Shown: one piece after another, positions 53,027 to 62,123 of the stretch
How the letters are laid out: the number at the start of each line of letters is the position of its first letter
Numbering within the stretch: position 1 is the stretch's first letter
DNA from: Liquorilactobacillus cacaonum DSM 21116
GTDB taxonomy: Bacteria; Bacillota; Bacilli; Lactobacillales; Lactobacillaceae
Length of the DNA: 64,000 nucleotides
Assembly: GCF_001436735.1 (NCBI RefSeq)
Contig: NZ_AYZE01000008.1
Location: 62,001-126,000, forward strand
Direction of reading: 5' to 3'
Position numbers and translations under genes: made by a program
The notes under the pieces: generated by a model
The model's input: the letters and a program-made list of their open reading frames with translations, nothing else
Databases searched by the model: none
What the model was told of the DNA's origin: nothing

Positions 53027-54922
53027 TTAAAAAGCATTATCTTTTTTAGGTTTCCAAATTCCATAGATTGTGCCAGCAACAACTGAGCCAATTACTAATG
53101 ACAAAACAAAATATAAAGGATTATGCATTAACAATACCACCCAAAGTCCACCATGGGGTGCTGGGACGCTAACATTCCAGAATTGAGCAAGCCCACCTCC
53201 AAGAACTGAGCCTACAATACACGATCCAATCACACGTACTGGATCAGCGATTGCAAAAGGAATTGCTCCTTCTGTAATAAAAGATATTCCTAAAACATAA
53301 TTACTTATTCCCGCTTTTTGTTCATCTGCTGTGAACTTATTTTTCCATATCGTTGTGGCAATTGCGATTGCAAGCGGTGGAATCATACCACCCACCATAA
53401 CAGAAGCCATCATACTACCATTGCCTGTTGCTGTTAACACACCTATTGCAGTAGTATATGCAGCCTTATTGACTGGTCCACCCAAGTCGACAGCTTGCAT
53501 TCCGCCAAGAATTGCCCCAAGTAAGATTGCATTTGCAGTACCCATCGTTGTTAAGAAGTGTACTAAAAATAAATTAACTACTGAAAAAATTGGATCAATC
53601 ACAAAAAACATTAAAGTACCTACAAGAAATAAACCAAGTACAGGGAAGATAATCATTGGTTTAAGTCCATCAAGTGATTTAGGTAACCTAATGAATAATT
53701 TTTTAAGCACTAAAATCAGATAACCAGCAATGAATCCGGCAATAATTCCACCAATAAATCCAGCACTCCCATTTGATTTGACAATACTTGCACTTGCTTG
53801 TGTAGCCATATATCCACCAACAAATCCCGGCATCATTGCTGGACGATCACCAATTGAAAATGCGATAAAACCAGCTAAAATTGGAATCAAAAAGCTAAAA
53901 GCATTCGTTCCAAGAGAATTTAAAAACACAAAAGCCGTCGAGGTCTTACCTAAAGATTGTTCAAGTAAGAACGAAATCGCCATTAAAATTCCACCCCCAA
54001 CAACAAACGGCAGCATGTTTGAAATCCCACTCATCAAATCTTGATAAACATGATGCCAAATTCCTCCTTGTTGCCCCTCGTCTGCCTTAATAACTTCCGC
54101 ATTTTCACCATTAAAAATTGCCGGCTTCCCATCAAGAACAGCTTGGATTAATTTCTCAGGTTTTTTTATTCCATCAACTACTGCTGTTTGTAGTACTTTT
54201 TTCCCGGAAAAACGATCAACCTCAACTTTCTTATCAGCTGCAACAATCACACCTATAGCTTGATCAATTTCTGATGTACTCAATCGATGCTTTACACCCT
54301 CAGATCCGTTTGTTTCAACTCTCATTTTGACATTCATCTTCTTGCCAGCTTCAAGCAAGGCTGATTCCGCCATATAAGTGTGTGCTATCCCAGTAGGACA
54401 CGCAGTCACAGCAACAATTAATGGTAAGTTTTTTTCATCAATAGCTGATGATTCTTTTTTCTTTTTTTTATCACTTGCCTTTTTAAATAATTCTTGTACT
54501 TCATCAGATGTTTTAGCATTTTTTAGACTTGAAATCAATTCACTATCTAACAGTAAAGATGACAAACTTGCTAAAGCTTGAAGATGGATATCGTTAGCAT
54601 TAGCTGGTGCAGCAATCATAAAAAATAAATGTACTGGTTGTCCATCCAGTGCTTCATATTCGATTCCCACCGAACTTTTTGCAAATAATACCGCAGCTTT
54701 TTTTACAGCTATATTGCGAGCATGTGGCATTGCTATTCCATCACCAATTCCAGTTGTTGCTTCCTCTTCTCGTTTAAAAATATCCTTAGCAAAAAGTTCC
54801 TTATCATCGACTAAACCGCTTACAAAAAATGAGTTAATCATTTCATTAAGGGCATCCTCCTTAGTCCTCGCTTTTAAATCCATAATCATGATGTCTTTTC
54901 TCAGAATATCCAATACGTCCAT
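53027..54922 (-). CDS. PTS fructose-type EIIABC
   Basis: This 631-residue protein combines three PTS domains. IIA (1-150) has the phospho-His67 in GIAMPHARN. IIB (165-265) has Cys175 in TACPTGIAHTYMAE. IIC (290-625) has about nine helices, with GGFIGGIIAGFIAGY (FIGGIIAGFIAGY) and GGPVNKAAY motifs. The family imports fructose or related ketoses as 1-phosphates, also mannosylglycerate. No fruK (1-phosphofructokinase) is adjacent, so the sugar could be another ketose. The promoter at 54974-55002 is divergent from the RpiA-like gene. Confidence 0.9.
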   Translation of the reverse strand: MDVLDILRKDIMIMDLKARTKEDALNEMINSFFVSGLVDDKELFAKDIFKREEEATTGIGDGIAMPHARNIAVKKAAVLFAKSSVGIEYEALDGQPVHLFFMIAAPANANDIHLQALASLSSLLLDSELISSLKNAKTSDEVQELFKKASDKKKKKESSAIDEKNLPLIVAVTACPTGIAHTYMAESALLEAGKKMNVKMRVETNGSEGVKHRLSTSEIDQAIGVIVAADKKVEVDRFSGKKVLQTAVVDGIKKPEKLIQAVLDGKPAIFNGENAEVIKADEGQQGGIWHHVYQDLMSGISNMLPFVVGGGILMAISFLLEQSLGKTSTAFVFLNSLGTNAFSFLIPILAGFIAFSIGDRPAMMPGFVGGYMATQASASIVKSNGSAGFIGGIIAGFIAGYLILVLKKLFIRLPKSLDGLKPMIIFPVLGLFLVGTLMFFVIDPIFSVVNLFLVHFLTTMGTANAILLGAILGGMQAVDLGGPVNKAAYTTAIGVLTATGNGSMMASVMVGGMIPPLAIAIATTIWKNKFTADEQKAGISNYVLGISFITEGAIPFAIADPVRVIGSCIVGSVLGGGLAQFWNVSVPAPHGGLWVVLLMHNPLYFVLSLVIGSVVAGTIYGIWKPKKDNAF

Positions 54923-54973
54923 CGTGAAAACCTCTTTCTTGATTTTTTTATTAATGAAATTAATTACAACAAA

Positions 54974-55002
54974 AATGTAACCGCTTTTTCTAAATTTGTC
55001 AA
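54974..55002 (-). promoter_or_regulatory. Promoter of fructose-type PTS gene with cre-like overlap
   Basis: Minus-strand -35 TTGACA (54997-55002) and -10 TACATT (54974-54979) with a 17-base spacer. A cre-like sequence, AAAAAGCGGTTACA (54976-54989, minus), overlaps the -10 and matches 10 of 12 consensus positions. Confidence 0.75.
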
Positions 55003-55108
55003 CTACAAATTTAAAGTGTTGACAAATAAAATTTCAAGTAATATCATTTACTTGTAAATTATTTTCACAAAAAATAATATTATGAAATAATTGAAAGAGG
55101 TGATTTCA

Positions 55109-55792
55109 TTGCTTGCGTTAATCGAGGAGGCTTTGTTGTTAATTAAACCCAATATGTCTATAAGTTTGGGTGGTGGTAGCAACGTCGCTAAATTAGCTGC
55201 TGAACTTGCAAAACACAAAAATCTTCATTTAACAATTTGTACACCTTCTGAGGTTACACAAAATTATTGTGAATCTATAGGTATACCGATTACGGATTTT
55301 AATCAAGCATCACATTTCGATATTGCATTTGATGGCTGTGACTCTTTAGATTCAAATCTCAATGCGTTAAAAAGTAACGGTGGTATCCATTTATCTGAAA
55401 AAGTTAGTGCTGAACTTGCAGATGAATATGTAATTTTGGCACCACTTCAACGAGTTACAAAAATACTTAGTCCGGATATTCCGCTTACTTTAGAAATTGA
55501 TGAAAAAGTTATTGGACCCATCCAGAAACAGCTAAATGAGTTAAAACTCAGAAGCAAAATCAGAATGTCAAATGATATTGCAGGTTATGTAAGAACGGCA
55601 TCTGGAAATCTTTTAATTGATTGTTACGCAGATAACTGGGGTAATATTAGTTTTCTTAATGACTCCTTAGCTAAACTTAACGGAGTAATTGCTACTTCTT
55701 TTTTTGAAAATTTGGTGACGCTCGCTTTAACCTTTGATACAGATGGTAAAATTCATAAATTTGAAAGGAAGATTGACTATGACAAAATATAA
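55109..55792 (+). CDS. Ribose-5-phosphate isomerase A-like protein
   Basis: This 227-residue protein is a divergent RpiA homologue. The catalytic region is kept: the DGCD pair replaces the usual DGAD, the Lys in LKSNGG and the Glu in SEK (residues about 78-100) match the RpiA set. The phosphate loop, usually GTGST, reads GGGSNV here. It may act on a different aldose or ketose phosphate. TTG 55109 is chosen because AAGAGGTG is 6-7 bases before it. It overlaps the next gene by 14 bases. Confidence 0.75.
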   Translation: MLALIEEALLLIKPNMSISLGGGSNVAKLAAELAKHKNLHLTICTPSEVTQNYCESIGIPITDFNQASHFDIAFDGCDSLDSNLNALKSNGGIHLSEKVSAELADEYVILAPLQRVTKILSPDIPLTLEIDEKVIGPIQKQLNELKLRSKIRMSNDIAGYVRTASGNLLIDCYADNWGNISFLNDSLAKLNGVIATSFFENLVTLALTFDTDGKIHKFERKIDYDKI

Positions 55793-56759
55793 CTGGGGAA
55801 TGATTGGTACTGGTTGGATTGCACATGAAATGGCGGATGCGTTAAATGATGTTAACGGTGAAGTCTATGCAGTTGCAGACGTTAACAAAGAAATGTTAGC
55901 AAAGTTCGCAAGTGAAAAGAATGTTAAAAAGACTTTTACAGATGCAAATGAAATGATAAACGATCCCGCAATAGATGTGATTTATATTGCTACTCCACAT
56001 ACCTATCACTATCAATATATTAAAGCAGCCTTAGAAGCAGGAAAACATGTTTTTTGTGAAAAAGCGATTACTGTTAATGCCAAACAATTTGATGAAGTTG
56101 AGACACTTGCTAAAAAGAAAGGATTGATTCTTACTGAAGGATTGACCTTATACCATATGCCCGTATTTGATCAAGTTAAGAAAGTAATTGCTGACGGAAA
56201 ACTTGGCGACATTAAACTCGTGCAAGTCAATTTTGGAAGTTTAAAAGACTATGATCCAAAAAATCGTTTCTTTAACAAGGATTTAGCTGGTGGCGCATTA
56301 CTTGATATTGGTGGTTACGCTACCGCATTTGCAAGGACATTTTTGGCAAGCAAACCTAATACGACTTTGACGACTGTCAAATTTTTTGAAACAGGCGTAG
56401 ATGAACAATCAGGTATTATTTTAAAAAATGACGAAGAACAACTAGCAGTAATGGCTTTGTCAATGCGCGCAAAGCAACCAAAGCGTGGAGTAGTCTCAGG
56501 TACAAAGGGATATGTTGAAATTAATAACTATCCTCGTGCTACTAGTGCTGAAATCACTTATACTGCTGATGCTCATGAACAGGCAAATGAAATATTGACG
56601 GCTGGCGATGATACACAAGCTTTGCGTTATGAAGTTAGAGATATGCAACATTATATCGATAATGGTCATGATGATGGTCAACTTGCTATTTCACGAGATG
56701 TGGCACATATTTTGAATGATGTGCGTAATGCTTGGGGAATGAAATACCCTTTTGATTAA
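55779..56759 (+). CDS. Gfo/Idh/MocA family oxidoreductase
   Basis: This 326-residue NAD(P)-dependent dehydrogenase has the N-terminal Rossmann motif GMIGTGWIA (7-15) and the conserved catalytic Lys in HVFCEKA (about residue 92). The substrate domain follows with GGALLDIGGYA near 170. ATG 55779 has AAGGAAG upstream; the stop of the RpiA-like gene is inside this gene. Family members oxidise sugars or inositols. Together with the isomerase and the fructose-type PTS it suggests a pathway for an uncommon sugar. Substrate unknown. Confidence 0.86.
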   Translation: MTKYNWGMIGTGWIAHEMADALNDVNGEVYAVADVNKEMLAKFASEKNVKKTFTDANEMINDPAIDVIYIATPHTYHYQYIKAALEAGKHVFCEKAITVNAKQFDEVETLAKKKGLILTEGLTLYHMPVFDQVKKVIADGKLGDIKLVQVNFGSLKDYDPKNRFFNKDLAGGALLDIGGYATAFARTFLASKPNTTLTTVKFFETGVDEQSGIILKNDEEQLAVMALSMRAKQPKRGVVSGTKGYVEINNYPRATSAEITYTADAHEQANEILTAGDDTQALRYEVRDMQHYIDNGHDDGQLAISRDVAHILNDVRNAWGMKYPFD

Positions 56760-56760
56760 A

Positions 56761-56845
56761 AGAGTGCAACTTCATCCCGAAAAAAGCTGAGTATAACGAA
56801 AAATAACCCATAGCGAGATTTTGGCTGTGGGTTATTTGAGTTAGA
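56761..56845 (+). repeat. 85-bp intergenic repeat, copy 1
   Basis: This 85-bp unit lies immediately after the oxidoreductase stop. It contains a perfect-like hairpin (AATAACCCATAGC / GCTGTGGGTTATT) and is 81/85 identical to the copy at 56879. The copies are offset by 118 bases. Confidence 0.9.
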
Positions 56846-56878
56846 CGGAAGATTTTGGGTGGTGAAGCACGTTTAATC

Positions 56879-56963
56879 AGAGTGCGACTCCATCCCGGAA
56901 AAAGCTGAGTATAACGAAAAATAACCCATAGCGAGATTTTAGCTGTGGGTTATTTGAGTTAGA
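56879..56963 (+). repeat. 85-bp intergenic repeat, copy 2
   Basis: This unit differs from copy 1 at four positions and carries the same hairpin. A 33-base unrelated spacer (56846-56878) separates them. A decayed third relative is found after msrB. The rest to 57028 has no gene. Confidence 0.9.
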
Positions 56964-57028
56964 AGCATTAATCACGCTTTCAAAAAATCATATCATTTGG
57001 CTTAACATTGAATGAACCCGCATTGAAT

Positions 57029-57068
57029 AAAAAGGCCTATTTTCGATTACATACCGAAAACAGGTCTT
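57029..57068 (-). terminator. Terminator of the gal operon
   Basis: On the minus strand AAGACCTGTTTTCG pairs with CGAAAATAGGCCTT (two weak pairs) and is followed by TTT. It lies 67 bases after the galE stop. Confidence 0.75.
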
Positions 57069-57134
57069 AACATGTCTAACTTATTCACTATCTAGCTTCT
57101 TTATACATTCCTAGCAATTACACACTTTTTATTA

Positions 57135-58130
57135 CTACTTATCCCCATAGCCATTAGGATGTGTTTCATGCCACTTCCATGCAGTTTCAATAATTTTATG
57201 GATGTCATCGAATTGTGGCTGCCAACCTAATACCTTCCTCGCTTTATCAGAAGCTGCTATCAAGGTGTCAGGATCTCCGCCTCTTCTTGGAGCCATTTGT
57301 GCTGGAATCTCTTTTCCAGTAACATCACGCGCAGCCTTCAAAATTTCCAGATTTGAAAATCCAGTTGATGAACCCAAATTAAATGCCGAACTCTCATTAC
57401 CATCACTAAGGTATTTTGTAGCTAAGATATGCGCATCCGCCAAATCAAAGGGATGAACATAGTCACGAACATTCGTTCCATCAGCTGTATTATAGTCATC
57501 TCCAAAAATTTGTAATTTAGCGCGTGTGCCTGCAGCTACTTGCAAAACAATTGGTAACAGGTGTGTTTCGGGATTATGATCCTCACCGATACTTCCATCT
57601 GGTTTTGCACCTGCAACATTGAAATATCGCAGAGCAACAAACTTAATACCGTTTGCTTCATCTGCCCAGCGCATAATTTTTTCCATCATTAACTTACTTT
57701 CACCATAAGGATTAATTGGATTTTGGAATTCCTCTTCTGTAATTGGAATGTTCTTAGGAATTCCATAAGTTGCAGCTGTTGACGAAAAGACTATCTTATT
57801 TACCCCAACTTCATTCATAACTTCAAGTAATTTGATCATCCCAGCTGTATTATTGTCAAAATACTTCAAAGGTTTTTTCATTGATTCTGCAACAAGAGAA
57901 AACGCAGCGAAATGAATAACTGCCTCAATCTCTGGATTTTCTTTAAAAACATGACGCATGAAATCTTTGTCCGCAATGTCTCCTTGATAAAATTTTGCTG
58001 AAGAATTAACTGCATCAATGTGACCTGTTACCAAGTTATCAACTACTACAACTTTTTCACCATTTGTTACCAATCGATCAACTGTATGTGAGCCAATATA
58101 CCCTGCTCCACCAAGTACCAATATTGTCAT
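57135..58130 (-). CDS. galE: UDP-glucose 4-epimerase
   Basis: This 331-residue enzyme interconverts UDP-galactose and UDP-glucose. The NAD motif GGAGYIGSH is at 7-15, and the catalytic YGESK (Tyr-x-x-x-Lys) is near 145-150. [15 protein letters not shown] follows later, as in GalE. The ATG at 58130 is preferred because GGGGG is 7 bases upstream; a TTG two codons before lacks that spacing. It is the last gene of the operon galK-galT-galM-galE and completes the Leloir pathway. Confidence 0.95.
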   Translation of the reverse strand: MTILVLGGAGYIGSHTVDRLVTNGEKVVVVDNLVTGHIDAVNSSAKFYQGDIADKDFMRHVFKENPEIEAVIHFAAFSLVAESMKKPLKYFDNNTAGMIKLLEVMNEVGVNKIVFSSTAATYGIPKNIPITEEEFQNPINPYGESKLMMEKIMRWADEANGIKFVALRYFNVAGAKPDGSIGEDHNPETHLLPIVLQVAAGTRAKLQIFGDDYNTADGTNVRDYVHPFDLADAHILATKYLSDGNESSAFNLGSSTGFSNLEILKAARDVTGKEIPAQMAPRRGGDPDTLIAASDKARKVLGWQPQFDDIHKIIETAWKWHETHPNGYGDK

Positions 58131-58147
58131 CTTCAAACCCCCATTAC

Positions 58148-59155
58148 TTATTTTATCGTGTTATAGTGATATCTAATTTCATATTGAGCTTTTTTCGTGT
58201 CTGCCAAATAATAGTTTTCTCCCCATTCGGGATGATGCATAAAATCGGGTAATCCTTGTGCTTCCAATGCAATCGCATTAAACTCGTTTTTATTTCCAAA
58301 AATATTAGCGGTATATACCACAACTCCTGGGCGATCTGAATAAATTGCTACTTGTTTTCCGTTTTCACGATTACTAATGATTGCTACAGGTTCGTTTTCG
58401 TCTTCTTTAACTACAAAAATATCGTCAAGTTCATTGATACCAAATTCTTTTTTTATTTGACTTAAAGATTCAGTAACTAATTTTCCATTTTCAAAATCAT
58501 ATCCCGTTGACTTATTTGCTAAAAATTCACCTGTAGGCAATTTTTCTTTATTGAGTTCCAGCCTGGAAGCCCCATTAATTTTAAGAACATGGTTTCTTAA
58601 ACTAGCTTGATTAGACTCCAAATTAAAGTAGGCATGGTTTGTTGGATTAAATATTCCATCTCCATTTGCAACACCCGAAAACTTAATGCTCACTTGATTT
58701 TCTTCATCAAATGAATATTCGATTATTGCTTGCAAGTCTCCTGGAAAGCCATCTTGAGTTTGGAGGACATTTTGCGAAAAAACAACCTTTGATTTATTTA
58801 ACTCTTCAATCACAGTTGCATCCCAATTAAAGTCAGAAAACCCATGTGGTCCACCATGTAATGTATTAGTTTCTTCATTTTGTGGAAGTTGAAAAATTTT
58901 TTTGCCTATTTCAACTTCTCCACGACCAATTCTACCTGCGACGCGTCCAACACTCTTACATAGATATGTCGGTGTTTCGTAGTATTCTTCAATTGTATCA
59001 AAATGTGCTAATAAATTTGCATCGTCTGCAACAAAAGAAAGCCAAGTTGCTCCTTGTGACATTACTTCAATATAATTTTCTTGTTTATTGGTGATTTTAT
59101 ATTTGACAACGTCTTCTCCGTGAAACTTACCAACAACTTCTTGTTCTACATTCAC
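58148..59155 (-). CDS. galM: Aldose 1-epimerase (galactose mutarotase)
   Basis: This 335-residue enzyme converts beta- to alpha-galactose for galactokinase. The fold's conserved parts are RVAGRIGRG near 71, [19 protein letters not shown] near 93-111 and [10 protein letters not shown] near 181-190; they include the catalytic His. A Glu in [11 protein letters not shown] is the base. The GTG start at 59155 overlaps the galT stop by 4 bases (GTGA), with GGAGG 7 bases upstream. Cytoplasmic. Confidence 0.93.
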   Translation of the reverse strand: MNVEQEVVGKFHGEDVVKYKITNKQENYIEVMSQGATWLSFVADDANLLAHFDTIEEYYETPTYLCKSVGRVAGRIGRGEVEIGKKIFQLPQNEETNTLHGGPHGFSDFNWDATVIEELNKSKVVFSQNVLQTQDGFPGDLQAIIEYSFDEENQVSIKFSGVANGDGIFNPTNHAYFNLESNQASLRNHVLKINGASRLELNKEKLPTGEFLANKSTGYDFENGKLVTESLSQIKKEFGINELDDIFVVKEDENEPVAIISNRENGKQVAIYSDRPGVVVYTANIFGNKNEFNAIALEAQGLPDFMHHPEWGENYYLADTKKAQYEIRYHYNTIK

Positions 59156-60642
59156 TTGATGACCTCCTTTTCATTTATTCCTACAAATTCAATAAATCGC
59201 TTAAACGCAGCATTACCATTTTCATCATTTTTAAACACACCTGCATCTTCCAAAACTCTTGTAAAGGTTCGACCAACTTCTTCTTTAATGATTCCGTCTA
59301 CATTTTCAGATGTAATTTTTTCATGAGATTCTTGTATCTTTTTTACCCATGTTGCATGTTTCTTTGCTACAGAATTATTATTTCCTATTAAGAAATCCTT
59401 TATATCAGCCAGCTCTCTTTTCAGTCTTGGTGGCAAGATTGCTAAGCCCATAACTTCAATTAGCCCAATATTTTCTTTTTTAATATTTTGAACATCTTGA
59501 TGTGGATGAAAAATTCCATCTGGATACTGCAAAGATGTTTGATTATCGCGCAAAACTAAATCCATTTCAAAAATATTACCTTTTTTTCGAGCAATTGGTG
59601 TGATTGTGTGATGTTCTTCCCCGTTACTTTCAGAGCGTACATCTACACTTTCATCAGAATACATTTTCCATTTATCAAGAATCTTTGTTGCTAATTCAAC
59701 TAATTGATCTTGTTTTGCTCCTCTAATTCTAATTACTGACATTGGCCAATGAAGTATTTCAGCATCAATCCCTGTAAACCCAGCAAATTTAAATTTGTAT
59801 CTTGCTTTTGCTCTTGCCATCGCAAAAGTATGACGTCCCCCTTGGAAATGCTCATGATTTAGAATTGATCCGCCAACAATTGGCAAATCGGCATTGCTAC
59901 CCGCAAAATAAACTGGGAACGTATTGATAATTGCTAAAAGGCGTCTAAATGTTTCTTGGTTAATCTTCATTGGTTGATGGATTGAGTCCACGAAGATACA
60001 GTGCTCATTGAAATATGCGTAAGGCGAATACTGTAACCCCCATACTTCATCTTCCAAATTAAATCTGACAATACGATGATTTGTTTTTGCTGGAAAATCA
60101 GCTCTACCTTCATATCCTTCATTCTCAAAACATAACTGGCACTCAGGATATGTGTTGGTAGTCGCTAATGACTTCAATTTTGCAATATCTTTGGGATCTT
60201 TTTCAGGTTTTGCAAGATTGATTGTGATTTCAAGTTCACCATATTTTGAATCATATTTGAAATACTCATTTTTTTTGTTATCTTCAACCTTAATATAGTT
60301 ACTTTTTTGTGAAATGTGATATAAATACTCAAGTGCCGCATCCACACTCACTTGATACTTCTCCCAAAATTTATTATTAATTTCACTAGGTACCGGAACA
60401 ATAAAGTTCATTAATTCTGTTCTTATACACTCAAGTTCATTACTTGTTTTATCACTAAACGGTTCCAACAACTTATTAACTAATCCAAGAAAATCAAGAC
60501 TTTCATTAGCAGAGAGTTTTTCGTCATGATTTGCTAAAATATTCAAAACACGGTTATACAAATAATATTCATCCAGTTGTGTGTAAGAAGAATTATTAAT
60601 TACTTCTTGAACAAAACGACCAATCAAAGTCTGTTTAATCAT
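59152..60642 (-). CDS. galT: UTP--hexose-1-phosphate uridylyltransferase (class II GalT)
   Basis: This 496-residue enzyme transfers UMP between UDP-glucose and galactose-1-phosphate. It is the long, lactobacillus/streptococcus-type GalT, with the catalytic HEHFQGGRH stretch near residue 280. FENEGYEGRADFPAKTNHR lies near 180. The ATG at 60642 is used with GAGG 8 bases before; the GTG at 60651 is a weaker choice. It is 18 bp after galK and coupled to galM. Confidence 0.94.
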   Translation of the reverse strand: MIKQTLIGRFVQEVINNSSYTQLDEYYLYNRVLNILANHDEKLSANESLDFLGLVNKLLEPFSDKTSNELECIRTELMNFIVPVPSEINNKFWEKYQVSVDAALEYLYHISQKSNYIKVEDNKKNEYFKYDSKYGELEITINLAKPEKDPKDIAKLKSLATTNTYPECQLCFENEGYEGRADFPAKTNHRIVRFNLEDEVWGLQYSPYAYFNEHCIFVDSIHQPMKINQETFRRLLAIINTFPVYFAGSNADLPIVGGSILNHEHFQGGRHTFAMARAKARYKFKFAGFTGIDAEILHWPMSVIRIRGAKQDQLVELATKILDKWKMYSDESVDVRSESNGEEHHTITPIARKKGNIFEMDLVLRDNQTSLQYPDGIFHPHQDVQNIKKENIGLIEVMGLAILPPRLKRELADIKDFLIGNNNSVAKKHATWVKKIQESHEKITSENVDGIIKEEVGRTFTRVLEDAGVFKNDENGNAAFKRFIEFVGINEKEVIK

Positions 60643-60660
60643 TTTCTCCACCTCAATATC

Positions 60661-61827
60661 TTAGTCTAGTACTTTGGTTCCGGTAGCAATTTGTGCAATA
60701 TAAAATGATGGTGCATATCCTATTTTTTCTTTATAAACACTACCGACTTTTTCTTTAAACTCATCAACTTTATTTCCATCTACAAGCGCAATTGCACAGC
60801 CCCCAAATCCTGCACCAGTCATACGTGCACCTAAAACACCACTTTGTTGCCATGCAGTGTGCACAAGTGTATCTAATTCGATTCCTGTAACTTCATAGTC
60901 ATCTTCAAGTGACACATGAGACGCATTCATTAAGTGCCCAAATGTTTCAAGATTTCCCTTATCTAAGGCTTTTTTTGCTTGTAATGTTCGTTGATTTTCA
61001 AAAACAGCATGTCGTGCACGCTTACGTTCTACACTGTTCTTTATCACGAAATTATATTCATCAAATAGTTCAATAGATAAATCTCCAAGTGTTTTGATAT
61101 CCAAAACTGTCTTAAAATCTTCCAAAGCACTTTCGCATTCTTGACGGCGTTCATTATATTTGGAATCTTCAAGCTTTCTTTTCTTATTAGTATTCATAAT
61201 CACAATTACATTATCACCTAAATCAATATCTGCATATGCATAGTCTAATGTATTTGTGTCTAACAAAATTGCCTGATTATCTCTCCCCATTCCAACAGCA
61301 AACTGATCCATTATTCCTGAATCTACTCCAACATAATTGTTTTCTGTTTTCTGACCAAACTTCACTAAATCAAGCATTTCAATATTCAAACCAAACAAGG
61401 CATTAATCATTGCTCCTGTTAAAAGTTCAATTGAAGCTGAGGATGATAATCCAGCTCCATTTGGAAGATCACCATCAAAATATAAATCAGCCCCACTATT
61501 TATTTCATACCCAGCATCAAGAAGTTCAAGAATCATTCCCTTAGGATAGTTAATCCATTCACCTTTTTTTCTTTCATCCAAAGAATCAAGTGTTGTTTCC
61601 AATATTCCTAATTCTTCAAAGTTAGCTGAAAAGAATCTAATTTTGCGATCGTTTCTCTTCGTTGCTGCACCATAAGTCCCAAGATTAACTGCACATGGAA
61701 AAACATGTCCACCATTATAATCAGTATGTTCACCTATTAAGTTAATTCTCCCAGGAGAAAAGAAAAGTATCTCTGGTTCTTTTTTGAATACCTTTGCAAA
61801 TCCTTCTTTTAGCACTGTTTTTTTCAT
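60661..61827 (-). CDS. galK: Galactokinase
   Basis: This 388-residue GHMP kinase phosphorylates alpha-galactose at C1. The galactokinase signature [15 protein letters not shown] is near 27-41, the ATP loop GLSSSAS near 125-131, and the third motif [14 protein letters not shown] near 335-348. GTGGA precedes ATG 61827. It is the first gene of the gal operon, divergent from lacS, under an operator-overlapped promoter. Confidence 0.95.
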   Translation of the reverse strand: MKKTVLKEGFAKVFKKEPEILFFSPGRINLIGEHTDYNGGHVFPCAVNLGTYGAATKRNDRKIRFFSANFEELGILETTLDSLDERKKGEWINYPKGMILELLDAGYEINSGADLYFDGDLPNGAGLSSSASIELLTGAMINALFGLNIEMLDLVKFGQKTENNYVGVDSGIMDQFAVGMGRDNQAILLDTNTLDYAYADIDLGDNVIVIMNTNKKRKLEDSKYNERRQECESALEDFKTVLDIKTLGDLSIELFDEYNFVIKNSVERKRARHAVFENQRTLQAKKALDKGNLETFGHLMNASHVSLEDDYEVTGIELDTLVHTAWQQSGVLGARMTGAGFGGCAIALVDGNKVDEFKEKVGSVYKEKIGYAPSFYIAQIATGTKVLD

Positions 61828-61866
61828 AATTATCCACCTAACTTCCTTTATTTTATTGTCGAATAC

Positions 61867-61895
61867 ATTGTAACTTTTATTTACTAAATTTACAA
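61867..61895 (-). promoter_or_regulatory. Promoter of galK operon
   Basis: Minus-strand -35 TTGTAA (61890-61895) and -10 TACAAT (61867-61872) with a 17-base spacer. The operator at 61876-61911 covers it. Confidence 0.7.
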
Positions 61896-61911
61896 CTGTT
61901 TAGTAAATAAA
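61876..61911. promoter_or_regulatory. 13-bp inverted repeat, gal operator O1
   Basis: TTTATTTACTAAA (61876-61888) and TTTAGTAAATAAA (61899-61911) are perfect reverse complements around 10 bases. The site overlaps the galK promoter. It is a strong candidate for binding of a GalR/LacR-type regulator whose gene is outside the window. Confidence 0.7.
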
Positions 61912-62021
61912 AATAAATTTATTATTTTCTTGTATTTACAAGCATTTTCAGCAACAAAATTTAAGTGTGTTTCGGTATTTATCATATAATAATAAGTATT
62001 ACGTTGTCTAAAAAAAATAAA

Positions 62022-62051
62022 TTTAGTAATACTGTTTACTTGTTAACTAAA
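62022..62051. promoter_or_regulatory. Second operator-like repeat at lacS promoter
   Basis: TTTAGTAA (62022-62029) faces TTAACTAAA (62043-62051), imperfect copies of the O1 half-site TTTAGTAAA. The site flanks the lacS -35 region. Confidence 0.5.
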
Positions 62052-62062
62052 ACATGTATAAT
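62035..62062 (+). promoter_or_regulatory. Promoter of lacS
   Basis: -35 TTTACT (62035-62040) and -10 TATAAT (62057-62062) with a 16-base spacer. Transcription would begin just before or within the cre at 62069. Confidence 0.7.
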
Positions 62063-62068
62063 AAGCAA

Positions 62069-62082
62069 TGTAATCGTTTTCT
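62069..62082 (+). promoter_or_regulatory. cre site of lacS
   Basis: TGTAATCGTTTTCT matches the cre consensus TGWAANCGNTNWCA except the last base. Its place at the expected transcription start suits CcpA repression. Confidence 0.7.
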
Positions 62083-62123
62083 AAAATTAAGAAACCAATT
62101 TGGTTGCTCGGGAGGAATTTAAA

